64,000 nt of DNA from Rhynchosporium graminicola. Taxonomy: Eukaryota; Ascomycota; Leotiomycetes; Helotiales; Ploettnerulaceae. The position numbers and the translations under genes are program-made. Position 1 is the stretch's first letter. Every line of letters begins with the position of its first letter. Under the pieces are notes generated by a model, which ran no database searches, was not told the DNA's origin, and worked only from the letters and a program-made list of their open reading frames with translations. The stretch is taken from the NCBI GenBank assembly GCA_900074885.1, contig FJUW01000015.1, positions 291,906 through 355,905 on the forward strand, read 5' to 3'. Of the stretch, positions 34,813 through 45,633 are shown piece by piece.

Positions 34813-36151
34813 CTTGATAGCTTTTGATCTTCACGAAGCTGTGGTATGAGAATTGATAGGAGGAGGGAGATAGATAGATAAGAGGTGATGTTGAAAGTCG
34901 CCGTAAGCTGGGGTTAAATGCTTACTCTAAGCGAAGTCGTACAAGAAGACGGGATGTCAACGGAGAGAAGGAGTGATCTACGACCAGCTGAACAGGAAAG
35001 TGGCTGCACGACTAACTTATAATTATTGCTCCTAGAGATGAGGAGGAGACCCTAGGTAGGTGCCTACCTACCCTACCTCGTCGATTCGATTCCTGGTCAA
35101 GCTTACGATGTCTCAGGAGATGGTCCGATTGAGTCGAGCTGTGCCAGCTGTACGGGATACGGATGTAATTTACTGTAAGGAGGTAGATTCAGTAAGTACT
35201 TAGGATGGTTGTTGAGAAATTGAGATGCTACTTGGCGATGCAGGGGAGCTCTTTAGCGGCAGATCCCTCAACAATCAACAACATATGAACCTGGACCTGG
35301 ACCTGGACCTGGACCTGGACATGGACCTGAACCTCCCCAAGAACTGGCTGGCGGTGAGTGAAGAAGCGTGTGTCACATTGCCTACCTAGGTATGTCTTGG
35401 ACAGAGAACTTGGTTGTAGTGTGCATAACAGAGTGCTTCGCACATCCCACGTCAAGCTCCTTTGAACAGCAAGGTAGGTAGGAGGTACCTTGAAAATGCC
35501 ATCATGTTGAGCTTCAGCTTCAGCCCTTGGTATTAGAGTTTATTCCCTCGTTCGCTTCATATCATGTTCTCCACTTGTACATTAGGTGCCGCGCGCCACC
35601 CAGACCAGAGTACCGGGAGCGCGCCGCCTTGGCAGCTCGGATTACCTACCCATCTTTAGCTTCGGCCAGGCTGTCAGATTCAAATTCGTAACTCTTGCCT
35701 GCCTCAAGTTGCGATGTTTCGAGAATATTCGACATCCTGCGACAGTCAAGCAAGTGAGTACTGCTATATCATTCTTTGATTCTGAGGTAAGTCCGTGGAC
35801 TACGATGAAATTCGAAGGGTATCCCCAAGTAAAAGTCTTGCTTAGAAGCATAACAAGCCTTAGCCACGCTCCACTAACATGCTGCAGGTACGAACGAGTA
35901 TGTACTGCCAAAATTAACCTCCATGACATCCCAAACGCCGCGCCAAGTGCACAAAGTTGCCTCCCATGGAGACTGTTGCTATCTGTCTACCGAATCTCTT
36001 CTCAGACCCTCGAGACATTTCTTCACCACTTCTTTCCTCTTCGTAAATCTCTATCCCATCATTCCTGCCACACGTCAAGTAATTTGTCTTCTGGTGATCT
36101 ATTCCGTCGTGCACGTGTATACAACGAAGGAATGATTCCTACAGATCCTCT
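34813..36151. other. Intergenic, 1.3 kb, with palindromic TAGGTAGG motifs
   Basis: Holds TAGGTAGGTGCCTACCTA (35053-35070, 8-bp arms), TACCTAGGTA (35383-35392) and AAGGTAGG...TACCTT (35471-35491), plus the hexamer repeat listed next. A long plus frame (35586-36155) begins without an ATG and has no domain, so it is not called. Confidence 0.5.
35289..35333. repeat. (ACCTGG)n hexanucleotide repeat
   Basis: Five perfect ACCTGG units (35289-35318) followed by two decayed units (ACATGG, ACCTGA). Outside any supported gene, about 480 bases upstream of the orphan gene at 34.8 kb. Confidence 0.9.
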
Positions 36152-37561
36152 TTAATCTGTCTTCCAGTGACTTGTCAAAGAATCCTCCACCCAGTCTTCC
36201 TTTCCAAGATAGAGCTCCAAGGAATACAGTGCCATTGTCGCTCCAACGTTGATCCATCGCCATATATTCCCACCGGCATCACCGCCCTGCATTGTCCACC
36301 ACTCCGCAATATTTCCCTCGGCCGAGGTAGTAGAGAAGTGCTGCATGAGCAAGCTTGTATATACAGCCACGAGGATGCTAGGACTGAACCAGCTAAGAAG
36401 ACCCAGAATCTTTCCCGCTCCGTCGCTGTCTTCGAGGCTGGGTTCCTGTGAAAGAGCCCTCGATCCAGATTCCCTTACGGCGGGAATGATTCTTGTAGCA
36501 GCATAGAAGACGAAAATTCGATAAGCCAATGATATGATGACCGATGGAGTGATGGTTTGGAATGCAGCGTAGAGGAAGGTAAAGCCTGAAGTCACCGCCG
36601 ATGGCAAGGTGGAGAGCATGTAAAGAATCGTGCTGTACGAGGCCATGATGATTGGAGGAAAGGGAGGAAATTCGGGTTGAGCTGGAGGTGGTGGAGGCTC
36701 CGATGTTGGCAAATAATCGGTGAAGATTTGATAGATGCATAGCACCACATATGCAAAGAGCAAAGAGCTCTCCACGGGGTTTCCTCTCCCACTTCCGATA
36801 CCCCATGCACATAGGAATACTGCACACGTAATCGTTACCCCGATGAGAGTCGCATCCACGTTGCCTATCTCAGGGAAGTTCATTATGCGCCATAGGAAGT
36901 AGACGGAGCTGGAGATGATGGAGCCGGAGAGAACCAATAATCCAATCTGTGAAATGTTAGCGGCACCCAAAAATAGTAAAATTGTTCATATACCATCCAC
37001 AAATCGCTTCGTCCACGGTTGACAAGCCATCTCGTAATTTGGCCAGCAGCTTGTATTACCAACAGACTACAGAACCCCTCCGCGAGCTGGAAAAATGGGG
37101 TCGAATATCTCAGAAGTTTGTCCCACGTTCCGACCGTCAACATCTCCAGAAGTCCTCCAGCACCAAATATCCATTCCCTGACGCTTGAGTCGTGCGATCT
37201 CTTCACATCGAATGTTCGTGCAACCCAATCTCCGCTATTATTCGCGTCGACAGCGAAACGGTTCATGCTCCAAATCAACAGCCCTGGAATCAGCAACCAC
37301 TGCCCCAGTCCAATTGTCTTGACCAGCGCCCATCGTATCCTCGAGTTCTCCGGTGTTGCTAATTTCAGCGTCGAGAAGAAGAAGTAGAAGTAGAACAGGC
37401 TCAGCGAAAAAGCAAGTCCACACTCTCGGCCGCCAACTGTTCAAAGTTAGCATGTGCTAAGCATGAAGTTGCTGGAATGACTTACCATCGAATGCGATGG
37501 GAATGCTCAAGATAATTGACAGGAGGAAGATTGCCGATGAGAACACCCGGAATAACCACAT
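36152..37561 (-). CDS. ICE2: ICE2 family ER membrane protein (437 aa)
   Basis: Ice2 is a polytopic ER protein needed for cortical ER inheritance and membrane expansion; in yeast it counteracts the Nem1-Spo7 phosphatase. Exons 37561-37486, 37436-36994 and 36946-36152. The start MWLFRVFSSAIFLLSIILSI is a hydrophobic first segment, followed by FDVGGRECGLAFSLSLFYFY, a typical opening. About eight to ten hydrophobic stretches follow, with family-like phrases PENSRIRWALVKTIGLGQWL, WIFGAGGLLEMLTVGTWDKL, QLAEGFCSLLVIQAAGQITR and LLVLSGSIISSSVYFLWRI, then a Pro-rich loop (SEPPPPPAQPEFPPFPP) and the C-terminal segments. Length matches the family. NEM1, its functional antagonist, lies 20 kb away, without apparent co-regulation. 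Confidence 0.93.
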
Positions 37562-38315
37562 GCCAAAGCGCTATATGCGCCGAGCGTGCGTTAAAGCGCG
37601 CCCAGCTTCGTGTTTCTGGTATTCCGCGCCTCGTAAAAGGCTCTGAAGTTAATAAACGCGTCGCCGAGTTGTGCAATTGTTTCTTGGACGTTTTTAGGTT
37701 GCGAAATTTCCTCTCTTGCTTCTTCTGCCCTGTGTTGCTATCAGGCGCTTCGAGACGCCAAGCTCTTATCGGAGAAAACTGGCGGATGATAGAATAGCTG
37801 TGTGACCTCGTCCTGCCTGGAGGGTGACTCTGGTTGCTGAGTTGGACTGCCTCTGGCTCTTGGGCTGGTAGGCCGTTAAGGAGTGTCGTACAAGGCCGCG
37901 AGATGTTGCTGGCCTGGCCTGGATGGGGTGGTCGCCAATGATCTTTCTCCTCGCGTGTGGTCAAGGATCTGGTCCTGATCTCAGGGCAAGATCCGCATGT
38001 GTCAAGGTTCTCACAGCAGTAGATATCACAAACGTGACTAACCACGCACAAGGGTTCCTAAGTGATACAATAGAATTTTCGAGTGGTGCAAATGAGAAGT
38101 GCGAACGCTAGAAGTCAGATCTGAAAGAAGTGCTGGAGGAAAGGAGAACTCGAGGATTTGCAGGTGGACAACTAATTCACATGGGGATTCACTGTGCATC
38201 TCGGAAGAATCCCGGCGGAGTGCGAGTGCTTCTTCTCACTAGTTGCATCGCCAAAACAATTAGAATTTCATGAACGTGAATACTCCCAGCCAACACAAAC
38301 ATCCCACTTATTCGT
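37562..38315. promoter_or_regulatory. Divergent promoter region ICE2 / MYG1
   Basis: 754 bases between divergent starts. A 189-codon minus frame here (37482-38051) overlaps ICE2 exon 1 in another phase and is taken as chance. Confidence 0.5.
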
Positions 38316-39389
38316 ATGATCCGCAATACCTTCAGAATGGCAGAAGCAAGTGCGAAAAGACTCAAGACCTCACCTGTCACCATCGGTACCCACAATGGCC
38401 ACTTCCACGCCGACGAGGCTTTGGCGGTGTACATGCTTCGCTTGCTCCCCACATACAGCTACTCTCAGCTCGTCCGAACTCGAGATCCAGCCCTTCTCCA
38501 GACCTGCCACACCGTTGTCGATGTCGGGGGGGAGTACGATGCCTCCACCAATAGATATGATCATCACCAGCGCACATTCAGCACCACTTTTCCAAATCGT
38601 CTTACCAAGCTCTCATCTGCAGGACTAGTGTATATGCATTTTGGCAAAGCCATTATCGCGCAGAAGTTGGGTTTCTCCGAAGATGCTGAGGAGGTTGGCG
38701 TTATCTGGAACAAGATCTACGAGAGTTTTATTGAAGCTCTGGATGCTCACGATAATGGTATTTCAGCTTATGATCCCAAGGCCATTTCAGCGGCTGGTTT
38801 GGAAAAGAGATTCAGTGACGGAGGTTTCTCGTTGGGAGCTATGGTCTCAAGACTGAACCCAAACTGGAATGACCCTACACCTTCAGACCCAGTCGAGGCA
38901 CAGGCTGCTGAGGACGAGAAGTTCCTGGTCGCCAGTAGACGTATGGGCGAGGAGTTCTCAAGGGATCTAGATTACTATGCGAAATCTTGGTTGCCAGCTC
39001 GCGATATTGTGCACAAGGCATATGCGAAGCGTTTGGAATACGATGCAAAGGGACGGATCTTAGTATTTGATGGACAGTCTGTACCTTGGAAGGATCATCT
39101 CTATACACTTGAGGGCCAAGACGGTGGTGAATCGAAGGTTCTCTACGTCTTGTACCCAGAAAAGCCAACTCCAGATGCGAAATGGAGAATCCAGTGTGTA
39201 CCAGTCACCAAGGACTCTTTCGAAAGCAGAAAGCCATTGCCAGAGGCGTGGAGAGGGTTCAGAGATGAGAAGTTGGACGAGATTTCTGGAGTTAATGGCG
39301 GTGTCTTCGTACATGCAGCTGGGTTCATTGGTGGTAACAAGTCTTTCGAGGGTGCGAAGGCTATGGCTATCAAGGCGCTTGATCTATGA
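38316..39389 (+). CDS. MYG1: MYG1 family exonuclease (357 aa, intronless)
   Basis: Myg1 (UPF0160) is a DHH-related 3'-5' RNA exonuclease reported in nucleus and mitochondria, thought to coordinate ribosome-related RNA processing in both. Marks: TIGTHNGHFHADEALAVYML (metal-binding His/Asp cluster), VVDVGGEYDASTNRYDHHQR (DHH), KLSSAGLVYMHFG, IDAHDNGIS-type phrase (EALDAHDNGISAYD), FSLGAMVSRLNPNW, and the end PLPEAWRGFRDEKLDEISG with VFVHAAGFIGG. Two starts are possible: MIRNTFRMAEAS (38316), whose first residues are basic and could add a mitochondrial signal, and MAEASAKRLK (38337), the usual nuclear/cytosolic start. Single exon, in contrast to most neighbours. Convergent with the endosulfine gene. 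Confidence 0.95.
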   Translation: MIRNTFRMAEASAKRLKTSPVTIGTHNGHFHADEALAVYMLRLLPTYSYSQLVRTRDPALLQTCHTVVDVGGEYDASTNRYDHHQRTFSTTFPNRLTKLSSAGLVYMHFGKAIIAQKLGFSEDAEEVGVIWNKIYESFIEALDAHDNGISAYDPKAISAAGLEKRFSDGGFSLGAMVSRLNPNWNDPTPSDPVEAQAAEDEKFLVASRRMGEEFSRDLDYYAKSWLPARDIVHKAYAKRLEYDAKGRILVFDGQSVPWKDHLYTLEGQDGGESKVLYVLYPEKPTPDAKWRIQCVPVTKDSFESRKPLPEAWRGFRDEKLDEISGVNGGVFVHAAGFIGGNKSFEGAKAMAIKALDL

Positions 39390-39785
39390 GATATGGGACC
39401 GGCATGCATTGGCAAGGCGTTGGGGAGACCGAAAAATCCTGCTAGAACAGAATACTGTCATGATAAATGATCTGCCGGAAAAGGCGAAGCAATCAAATCG
39501 CGCACAAAGTGACTACCACCACAACCCATGATTTGCAATTTGGTGTTTTTGTGATTTTCATACAAAGCTTCGAAGAGCATAAGGTCTCGCAAGCTGACCG
39601 ACTTCCCAAAAGCGTCGAACTAAGGGAAAAAAAAACATGTACAATGAAACCCCGTTCCAAAGCCCGTAGACCGTCATAATCCTCAAAACGCCACTTTAAT
39701 TGCCATCAGTCATAATTTCCCCATCCTACAACCCCTAGCCTTAGCAAGAGGCTACCTCCAAACGCGCCACAGTATCAACCACCCT
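39390..39785. other. Intergenic between convergent MYG1 and endosulfine genes
   Basis: 396 bases of 3' flanks, including a run of nine A at 39629-39637. Nothing else seen. Confidence 0.5.
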
Positions 39786-40323
39786 CTATCTTCTGATTGG
39801 AATGCCCTCCTTCGCAGGTGATGGACTGGTACTATCGGTAGCACTCTCGCCCTTCTTTTCCTTATCATCTTGCTCATCAACACTCGTCTCTCTATTCAGG
39901 AAGCTGCTCTCCTTCACTGGGCTTCCACTCGGTAGACCACCCGATCCTCCTACATGCATAACATTACCGTTTCCGCTACCGCCCTGGTTTGCATTGCCGA
40001 CACCAGGGGAGGAAAGATGAGGGATGTTTTCGGGGAGAGGATGTTGGGATCCAACGCTGCCAGTGTCGACTTCGGAGGCTTTGCCGGCTTTGGAGAGGGC
40101 GTAGTCGCCAGAATCGAAGTACTTTCTTTCTTTGAGGTGCTTTGCGAGGTGGTCAGACTTGGAGGGGAGCTTGCCGTAGAGGCGAAAGAGGCGCTGCTCG
40201 TCAGGGGAGAGAGACTATCTTTGTAGTCAGTCATGTTCTAAGCTGCTGTTTTGAAGGTTTTAGAAGGAAACCTCCAACTCAACTCACGTTGATATCGACC
40301 TTGTTCTTTTGGTGGGGGTTCAT
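39786..40323 (-). CDS. IGO1: Endosulfine family protein, Igo1-like (154 aa)
   Basis: Endosulfines are small disordered proteins that, once phosphorylated by a Greatwall/Rim15 kinase, inhibit PP2A-B55; in fungi this controls entry into quiescence and mitosis and protects stress mRNAs. Exons 40323-40288 (MNPHQKNKVDIN) and 40214-39786, with a 73-nt intron, phase 0. The joined start MNPHQKNKVDIN plus SLSPDEQRLFRLYGKLP is the classic opening, and ERKYFDSGDYALSKAG contains the kinase target FDSGDY (Ser at about residue 48) and PP2A-binding core. The tail is Gly/Ser-rich and charged. Open frames in other phases over exon 2 are shadows. The identification is secure. Confidence 0.96.
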
Positions 40324-41243
40324 CTTGATGGTGTGTTAGGTGCGCGGAAGTGAGCGTTGTAAGAAGGAATGCTGGTACTTTGTATGTTTGCAGGAGTTGA
40401 GGTTCGTAATCGAAGGGTTCGTAGGGTTGATATCGTGCCCAATAATTACTTGGGTCGAGTTGCGTCCAGGTTGTTCGGTGAGGAAGCTGGTTGTTAAACC
40501 CTGTATGCTAGCAACGAGGGGTAAGTGATAGCTCAATCCGGCAAAATTTCGGAGCGATGTCTCGTGTGATTGATTAGAAATATCTGCGTCAATGAAAAAG
40601 TAGCTAATTCCCAGATGGGGGTTTAAACTACATAAGTAGAATGAAAGCTAATCTGTGTTACTTATATGCGATCTGAAGGAAATCTTTTGAGATCCGCCGT
40701 AGACTCCCAATGAGCCGATCCTTGCGGTTTGGATTCAGAGCTACTCGCTTAAATTCGGACTTTCGTGGTGGAAATTTACTTCTTATTCTTGGAGAAAAAT
40801 ACATAACCAACACAAAGTACCAAGGGTAGTAATCGCGATTCCTCTTCAATCCGTCAAACAAGCGTAAGCTGCTGTTGACGTAAGTTTTATGTGTGCACTC
40901 AATTCACACTACTCTTCCGTGGCCCACGATCTGACAATCACCTTATACACCAGCGTAGCCTTAGAAGTGCATGAGCATTTTGCTGTCCGAGCCGTCTCTG
41001 GTAAGAGTTTGGGTCAGTTGTCTCCCTTAAAGACAAACTATTGGATAGATCACAGACATTGGCTCACATTCTAGCCTCAACTTCAATCACCTACCCCACA
41101 AAAGGAGACATTGCCTTTGCTCAACCACGGGAGGATATCCGATTCGTCTTGCTGCACTTACCCAACCAAGGAAACATAGAGAAGGGCTTTGCATGAACTT
41201 TGTACAACCCCTTTCCTGGAAGAACATCCGACTAGATCTCGAT
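40324..41243. promoter_or_regulatory. Divergent promoter region endosulfine / SFM1
   Basis: 920 bases between divergent starts. No supported coding sequence. SFM1's first exon is preceded by AC-rich sequence typical of leaders (about 41080-41190). Confidence 0.5.
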
Positions 41244-42061
41244 ATGACTTCCAAAACCTACATCGTTGAGCATCTCGATGATGAACTTGGACCATGGTCT
41301 CAATTAGAATACATCACAATTGCCAAGGAGTCACACCAAGCAGGTGCAAAGTTCTGTTTATCTTCAGTCCCCCCTACTCTAGCTTTGCCCGAGGACTTGA
41401 AAGCTGTACCAGGTTTCACAGCAGATAGCAATAGTGTCGAGACAATCTATGCCAACGATAAGAGCAGAGTTTGCTTATTGGATCCATCAGCCAGTAAGGA
41501 ATTGAGCCCGGAAGACGGAAAAGCCTTTGATGTCTTTTTGTTTGGCGGGATTCTTGGTGAGATCTCATCCTGTTACTAAGTTAAAAAAAAAGTCTTGGAT
41601 ACTGACATACTTAGGGGACGATCCACCACGAGGTTTGTGTACGAGACCATAATTAGTACGAAACTAAACCTTCTAGATCGAACCTCGGAATTGAGGAAGA
41701 AGGGTTTTGAAGGACGTCGCCTTGGTCCCAAGCAGATGACAACCGACACCGCAGTCAGAGTAACAAGACTTGTAGCGCAAGAGAAGAGTAAGGGGCCTAT
41801 TCTCAATCAAATCTACGGCTCTGATGGCATCTAGTCCCACTTGACAAAATCGAATACGTCGATTATCCAGAGTTGCGCATCAACAAAAATGAGAGCACGG
41901 AGATGCCATTTCGCTATGTTAAAGGAGCAAATGGAGAGTCAATAATGCCAGAGGTATGCCAATGCTCAGATCGGATGATGGAATTGATAGCTGACAATAG
42001 CCAGGGGATGATGGACCTGATCAAGAAAGATTCTGAGAAGGGATTTGGAGATTTATTCTGA
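41244..42061 (+). CDS. SFM1: SPOUT-type protein arginine methyltransferase Sfm1 (205 aa)
   Basis: Sfm1 methylates an arginine of ribosomal protein uS3 (Rps3); it is the rare protein-modifying member of the knotted SPOUT fold. Five exons: 41244-41556, 41615-41632, 41677-41787, 41835-41953 and 42005-42061; exon 2 is only 18 nt and is needed to give GDDPPRDRTSELRKKGFEGR. Marks: TYIVEHLDDELGPWSQLEY, DKSRVCLLDPSASKELSPED, FDVFLFGGILG, RRLGPKQMTTDTAVRVTRLV (knot region), IEYVDYPELRINKNESTEMP and FRYVKGANGESIMPEGMMDL. Start chosen at MTSKTYIVEH; an upstream in-frame ATG at 41193 would add 17 residues not typical of the family. Confidence 0.95.
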
Positions 42062-42986
42062 ATATTGAAACATTCGGGAAGATGCATACATTGAATCGGA
42101 TATAAAATGGCACCTCTAGTGGCTTCAATTTTTTCTCATTTCGAGTTATGAATGTCCGACCAATGCGAGAGCCGAAGATTTATTCTGTGAGGGAGGTAGA
42201 GAGTCCTACTCACAGGTATAGACGAAAGTCAGAATAAAAAAAGTCCCCAGACGCCGACGTGAAAAAAACGTTGCCCGCAGATTACTCATATACCAGCTGA
42301 ACGACCGGGAGTACCGGGTGCAGAGCGCATTTGTTCCAATAGATTGTGACAGACAGACTATGAAGGCACCGTAGTAGATACGACTTGCCGTGCCGAGCTG
42401 AGTCAGACGCTCCGTAGTACCATAGCAACTTCACAACTGGCTGCTTTTCACGTGAATATTGGATTCTTAACGATAATTCGAGTACTCGAAGCTTTCAAAT
42501 ATCCATATCATGAATCCGGTTGCAGTTGCAGTTGAGGCTCAACAAGGTGTGAGATTTCCTGAAGTAGATCTGCCAAGGACATACTCGTAGACGATATATC
42601 AGCTTCTGAGGCCGACCTGGGAAGACAGTTGCTACGGAAATCGAACAAAGGACCGAGTCTCACAAATTACTTGAATAGTCAAAAGTCTAATTCTCGAAAC
42701 TAAATGAGATTCATTGATCTTCCTGTTCTTTCATCGAGTAAATTGTGTACCTGACATCTTGTCTTGAGATAGCTCCCGGGCCAGGTTTCAAGCTCCGCGA
42801 AAGCGTCCACTTCACCCGCGTGGCTGTCACTGGCTGAACCAGGTCTGTTGATTAGTGGCTTATCTAGAAACTCTACTCCGGACTTTCAAACATCTATCTG
42901 TCTTCAGCAAGCATTGATGACAACCACCACTGCGACGACGAGCACCTTGCAGATTCCTCGGTTTACAGTTTTGGGACGAGTGTAGA
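42062..42986. other. Intergenic, 0.9 kb, upstream of KEX1
   Basis: 3' flank of SFM1 and promoter side of KEX1. No coding frame, repeat or RNA gene seen. Confidence 0.5.
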
Positions 42987-45147
42987 ATGAGGTTATTCAC
43001 GGGGCATCGATTGCGCCGGAGGACTGGACCGTTGCTTTCATTATGTGGCCTTCTTTCGGTAGCGATGCTACCTGCGACGACCATAGCGGAGAAATCAGCT
43101 GCAGATTATTTTGTGCATTCCTTGCCAGGAGCGCCGGAGCCGTTACTAAAGATGCATGCTGGGTGGGTCGCAATTGTACTCTGCTCTTGGGGACTGGAAG
43201 TTGCTGACATCTTTTGTCAGACATATTGAGATTACACCCGAGCATAATGGTAATCTATTTTTCTGGCTTTATCAAAATCGACACATAGCCAATAAGCAAC
43301 GGCTCGTGATATGGATAAACGGTGGGCCTGGATGCAGTTCTGAAGGTGCGTGGAAATGGCGGACGGGCTCGATGCAGCATGGAACAATCACTGACTGGAC
43401 ATTAGATGGAGCACTGATGGAAATTGGACCCTATCGGATCAAAGATGCAAAAGGACCAAAGTTGGAGTATAATCCAGGCTCTTGGGGAGAATTTGCGAAG
43501 TAAGTCTGTCGAAATCCTTGAAAGGGTACAGATGCTGACAACCTTAAGTGTCATGTTCGTGGATAATCCTGTTGGAACTGGTTTCAGTTTCGTGGATACA
43601 GATAGCTACGTACAAGAGCTGCCAGAGATGGCAAATCAGTTTGTAAAGTTTTTGGAAAAATGGTTTGCGCTTTTCCCCGAGTTTGAGCACGATGATGTGA
43701 GTACCAGCAATCTTCAAGTTGAATGCTTGCTAATGGAACCAAGATTTACATCGCTGGAGAATCTTATGCCGGTCAACATATTCCCTACATCACAAAAGCA
43801 ATACTAGATCGTAACAAGGCAGGGGCCAAGCATCAATGGAATATGAAGGGCATGATCATTGGAAATGGATGGATTGCGCCTAAGGAACAGTACAAAGCCT
43901 ACCTAGCTTTCGCCTACGAGCGAGGCTTGGTTGTTCGAGGCTCGGACATTGGGAAGAAACTCGACACGCAAGAGGCTGTCTGCATGAAGGCTCTTGACGA
44001 GGCTGGAGCAAGTGACCGAGTCGACATTCCAGTTTGCGAACAAATTTTGCAAGAAATCCTGCGCCAAACGATGGTGACCAAGGGAGATGGTACTACAGAG
44101 TGCTACAATATGTATGATGTCAGGCTCAAGGATACCTACCCAAGCTGTGGAATGAACTGGCCCCCTGATTTGGAAAGAGTTACACCTTACCTCCGCCGCA
44201 AAGACGTCACAGAAGCCCTTCACATCGACCCAGGAAAACGAACTGGATGGACCGAGTGCAATGGTGGTGTTGGCAGTGCTTTCAGAGCCAAGGACTCCAA
44301 GCCATCTATTCAATTGATGCCAGAACTCCTCAAGGAAGTCCCTACCGTTCTATTCTCGGGCGCAGAAGATCTTATCTGCAACCACATCGGTACGGAAGAG
44401 CTGATTAGCAACATGGCATGGAACGGCGGTAAAGGTTTCGAGCTGTCTCCCGGCACATGGGCACCAAGAAGAGAATGGACATTTGAAGGCGAAAACGCAG
44501 GCTTTTGGCAAGAAGCTCGAAATCTCACCTACGTCCTGTTCCAAAATTCTTCCCATATGGTTCCCTTCGATTACGCCAGACGCACTCGCGACATGCTCGA
44601 TCGTTTCATGGGAGTCGATATTTCGAACATAGGCGGAGTGCCTTCAGATAGTCGTATTGATGGTGAAAAGGGTCTTGAGACTTCGGTAGGTGGTCACGCC
44701 AACAGCACTACAGCTGTAGCAGCTGAGGAAGAGCGACTGCAAGCTGCAAAGTGGCACGCATACTACAAATCTGGTCAAGTCGTTCTGGTAATCGTCATCA
44801 TTGCCGCTGGGGCCTGGGGATACTATGTCTGGAGAGATCGCCGAAAGCGAGTGGGATACCAAGGTATTTTTGGCTCTGATCCCATGGCGTTAGGTGGAAC
44901 AAGACAGAGTGCGGATGCAAGGCACAGTGGGATGGGCCTGGAGAGTTTTAGGCATAAGAGAGGGATGCGGGATGTTGAGGCAGCTGATTTTGATGAGAGT
45001 GAACTTGATGAGTTACATGTTCGGACGCCTACTGACGATGTTGGTCAGGATCGATACAGTGTTGGTAGTGCAAGTGATGATGAGGAGGTAAAGCATGGAA
45101 ATGGTCGTGCAAATGGGAAAGACAAGATGGCAGACAAGAGCGGTTAA
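42987..45147 (+). CDS. KEX1: Pheromone-processing serine carboxypeptidase Kex1 (648 aa)
   Basis: Membrane-bound Golgi carboxypeptidase that trims C-terminal Lys/Arg from proproteins after Kex2 cleavage. Exons 42987-43162, 43221-43345, 43406-43499, 43549-43696 and 43744-45147, all in frame. Residues 1-~35 form a signal peptide with an Arg-rich start. Marks: [80 protein letters not shown] (catalytic Ser ~187), [14 protein letters not shown] (Asp ~388) and [15 protein letters not shown] (His ~450). A membrane segment ([20 protein letters not shown], ~520-540) and an acidic cytoplasmic tail with [11 protein letters not shown] follow, the arrangement that separates Kex1 from soluble carboxypeptidases. 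Length fits. Confidence 0.97.
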
Positions 45148-45633
45148 CTTTATGCATCAATGGAGTTAGTGGCCTGGGCATGGTAAGGAGTAAATCACAT
45201 CAGCGGTACATAAATTTTACATTATTTCACCATTTGTGAACACGAATCACCGGCTTGTAGTGAGACAGAAGCGTGTTCTTGTAAACTGGTCACTGTGGAA
45301 TGTATTAGGTAGGTAGATTTGTTTTATCTTGGTGGGTTCTAGGTACTTCATTTCCTATCTAAGCCTCGGAAGGCGTTTTGGTATTCTGTTCGCTGTAATT
45401 TCGAAATCCTCATCTCTGTCCGGAACGCCTTTTAAAAGCTCCTCTCAGATCATCCCTTGGTTTCCGCCCACCGATATGCAGTCAAGAAGCCCAACTGTCT
45501 AGAATACAACTTGCGTACACATGGTGTCTCGCGCCTCTGCGGCCATATGTGAAGTTTCTTTCTCAAACTACCTCCAGAGAAGCAAGTCCTCTACTCCTTT
45601 GACTCCTTCTTTCCAAGCATCAAATGTTGCTCC
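45148..45633. other. Intergenic between convergent KEX1 and RAE1 genes
   Basis: 486 bases; holds both 3' flanks and one TAGGTAGGTAG run at about 45308. No gene seen. Confidence 0.5.

Noticed and set aside
35586..36155. 189-codon plus-strand open frame
   Set aside because: Begins with GTG rather than ATG, has no domain or splice support and runs into the 3' end of ICE2.
37482..38051. 189-codon minus-strand open frame
   Set aside because: Overlaps ICE2 exon 1 in another phase and has low-complexity, non-conserved composition.
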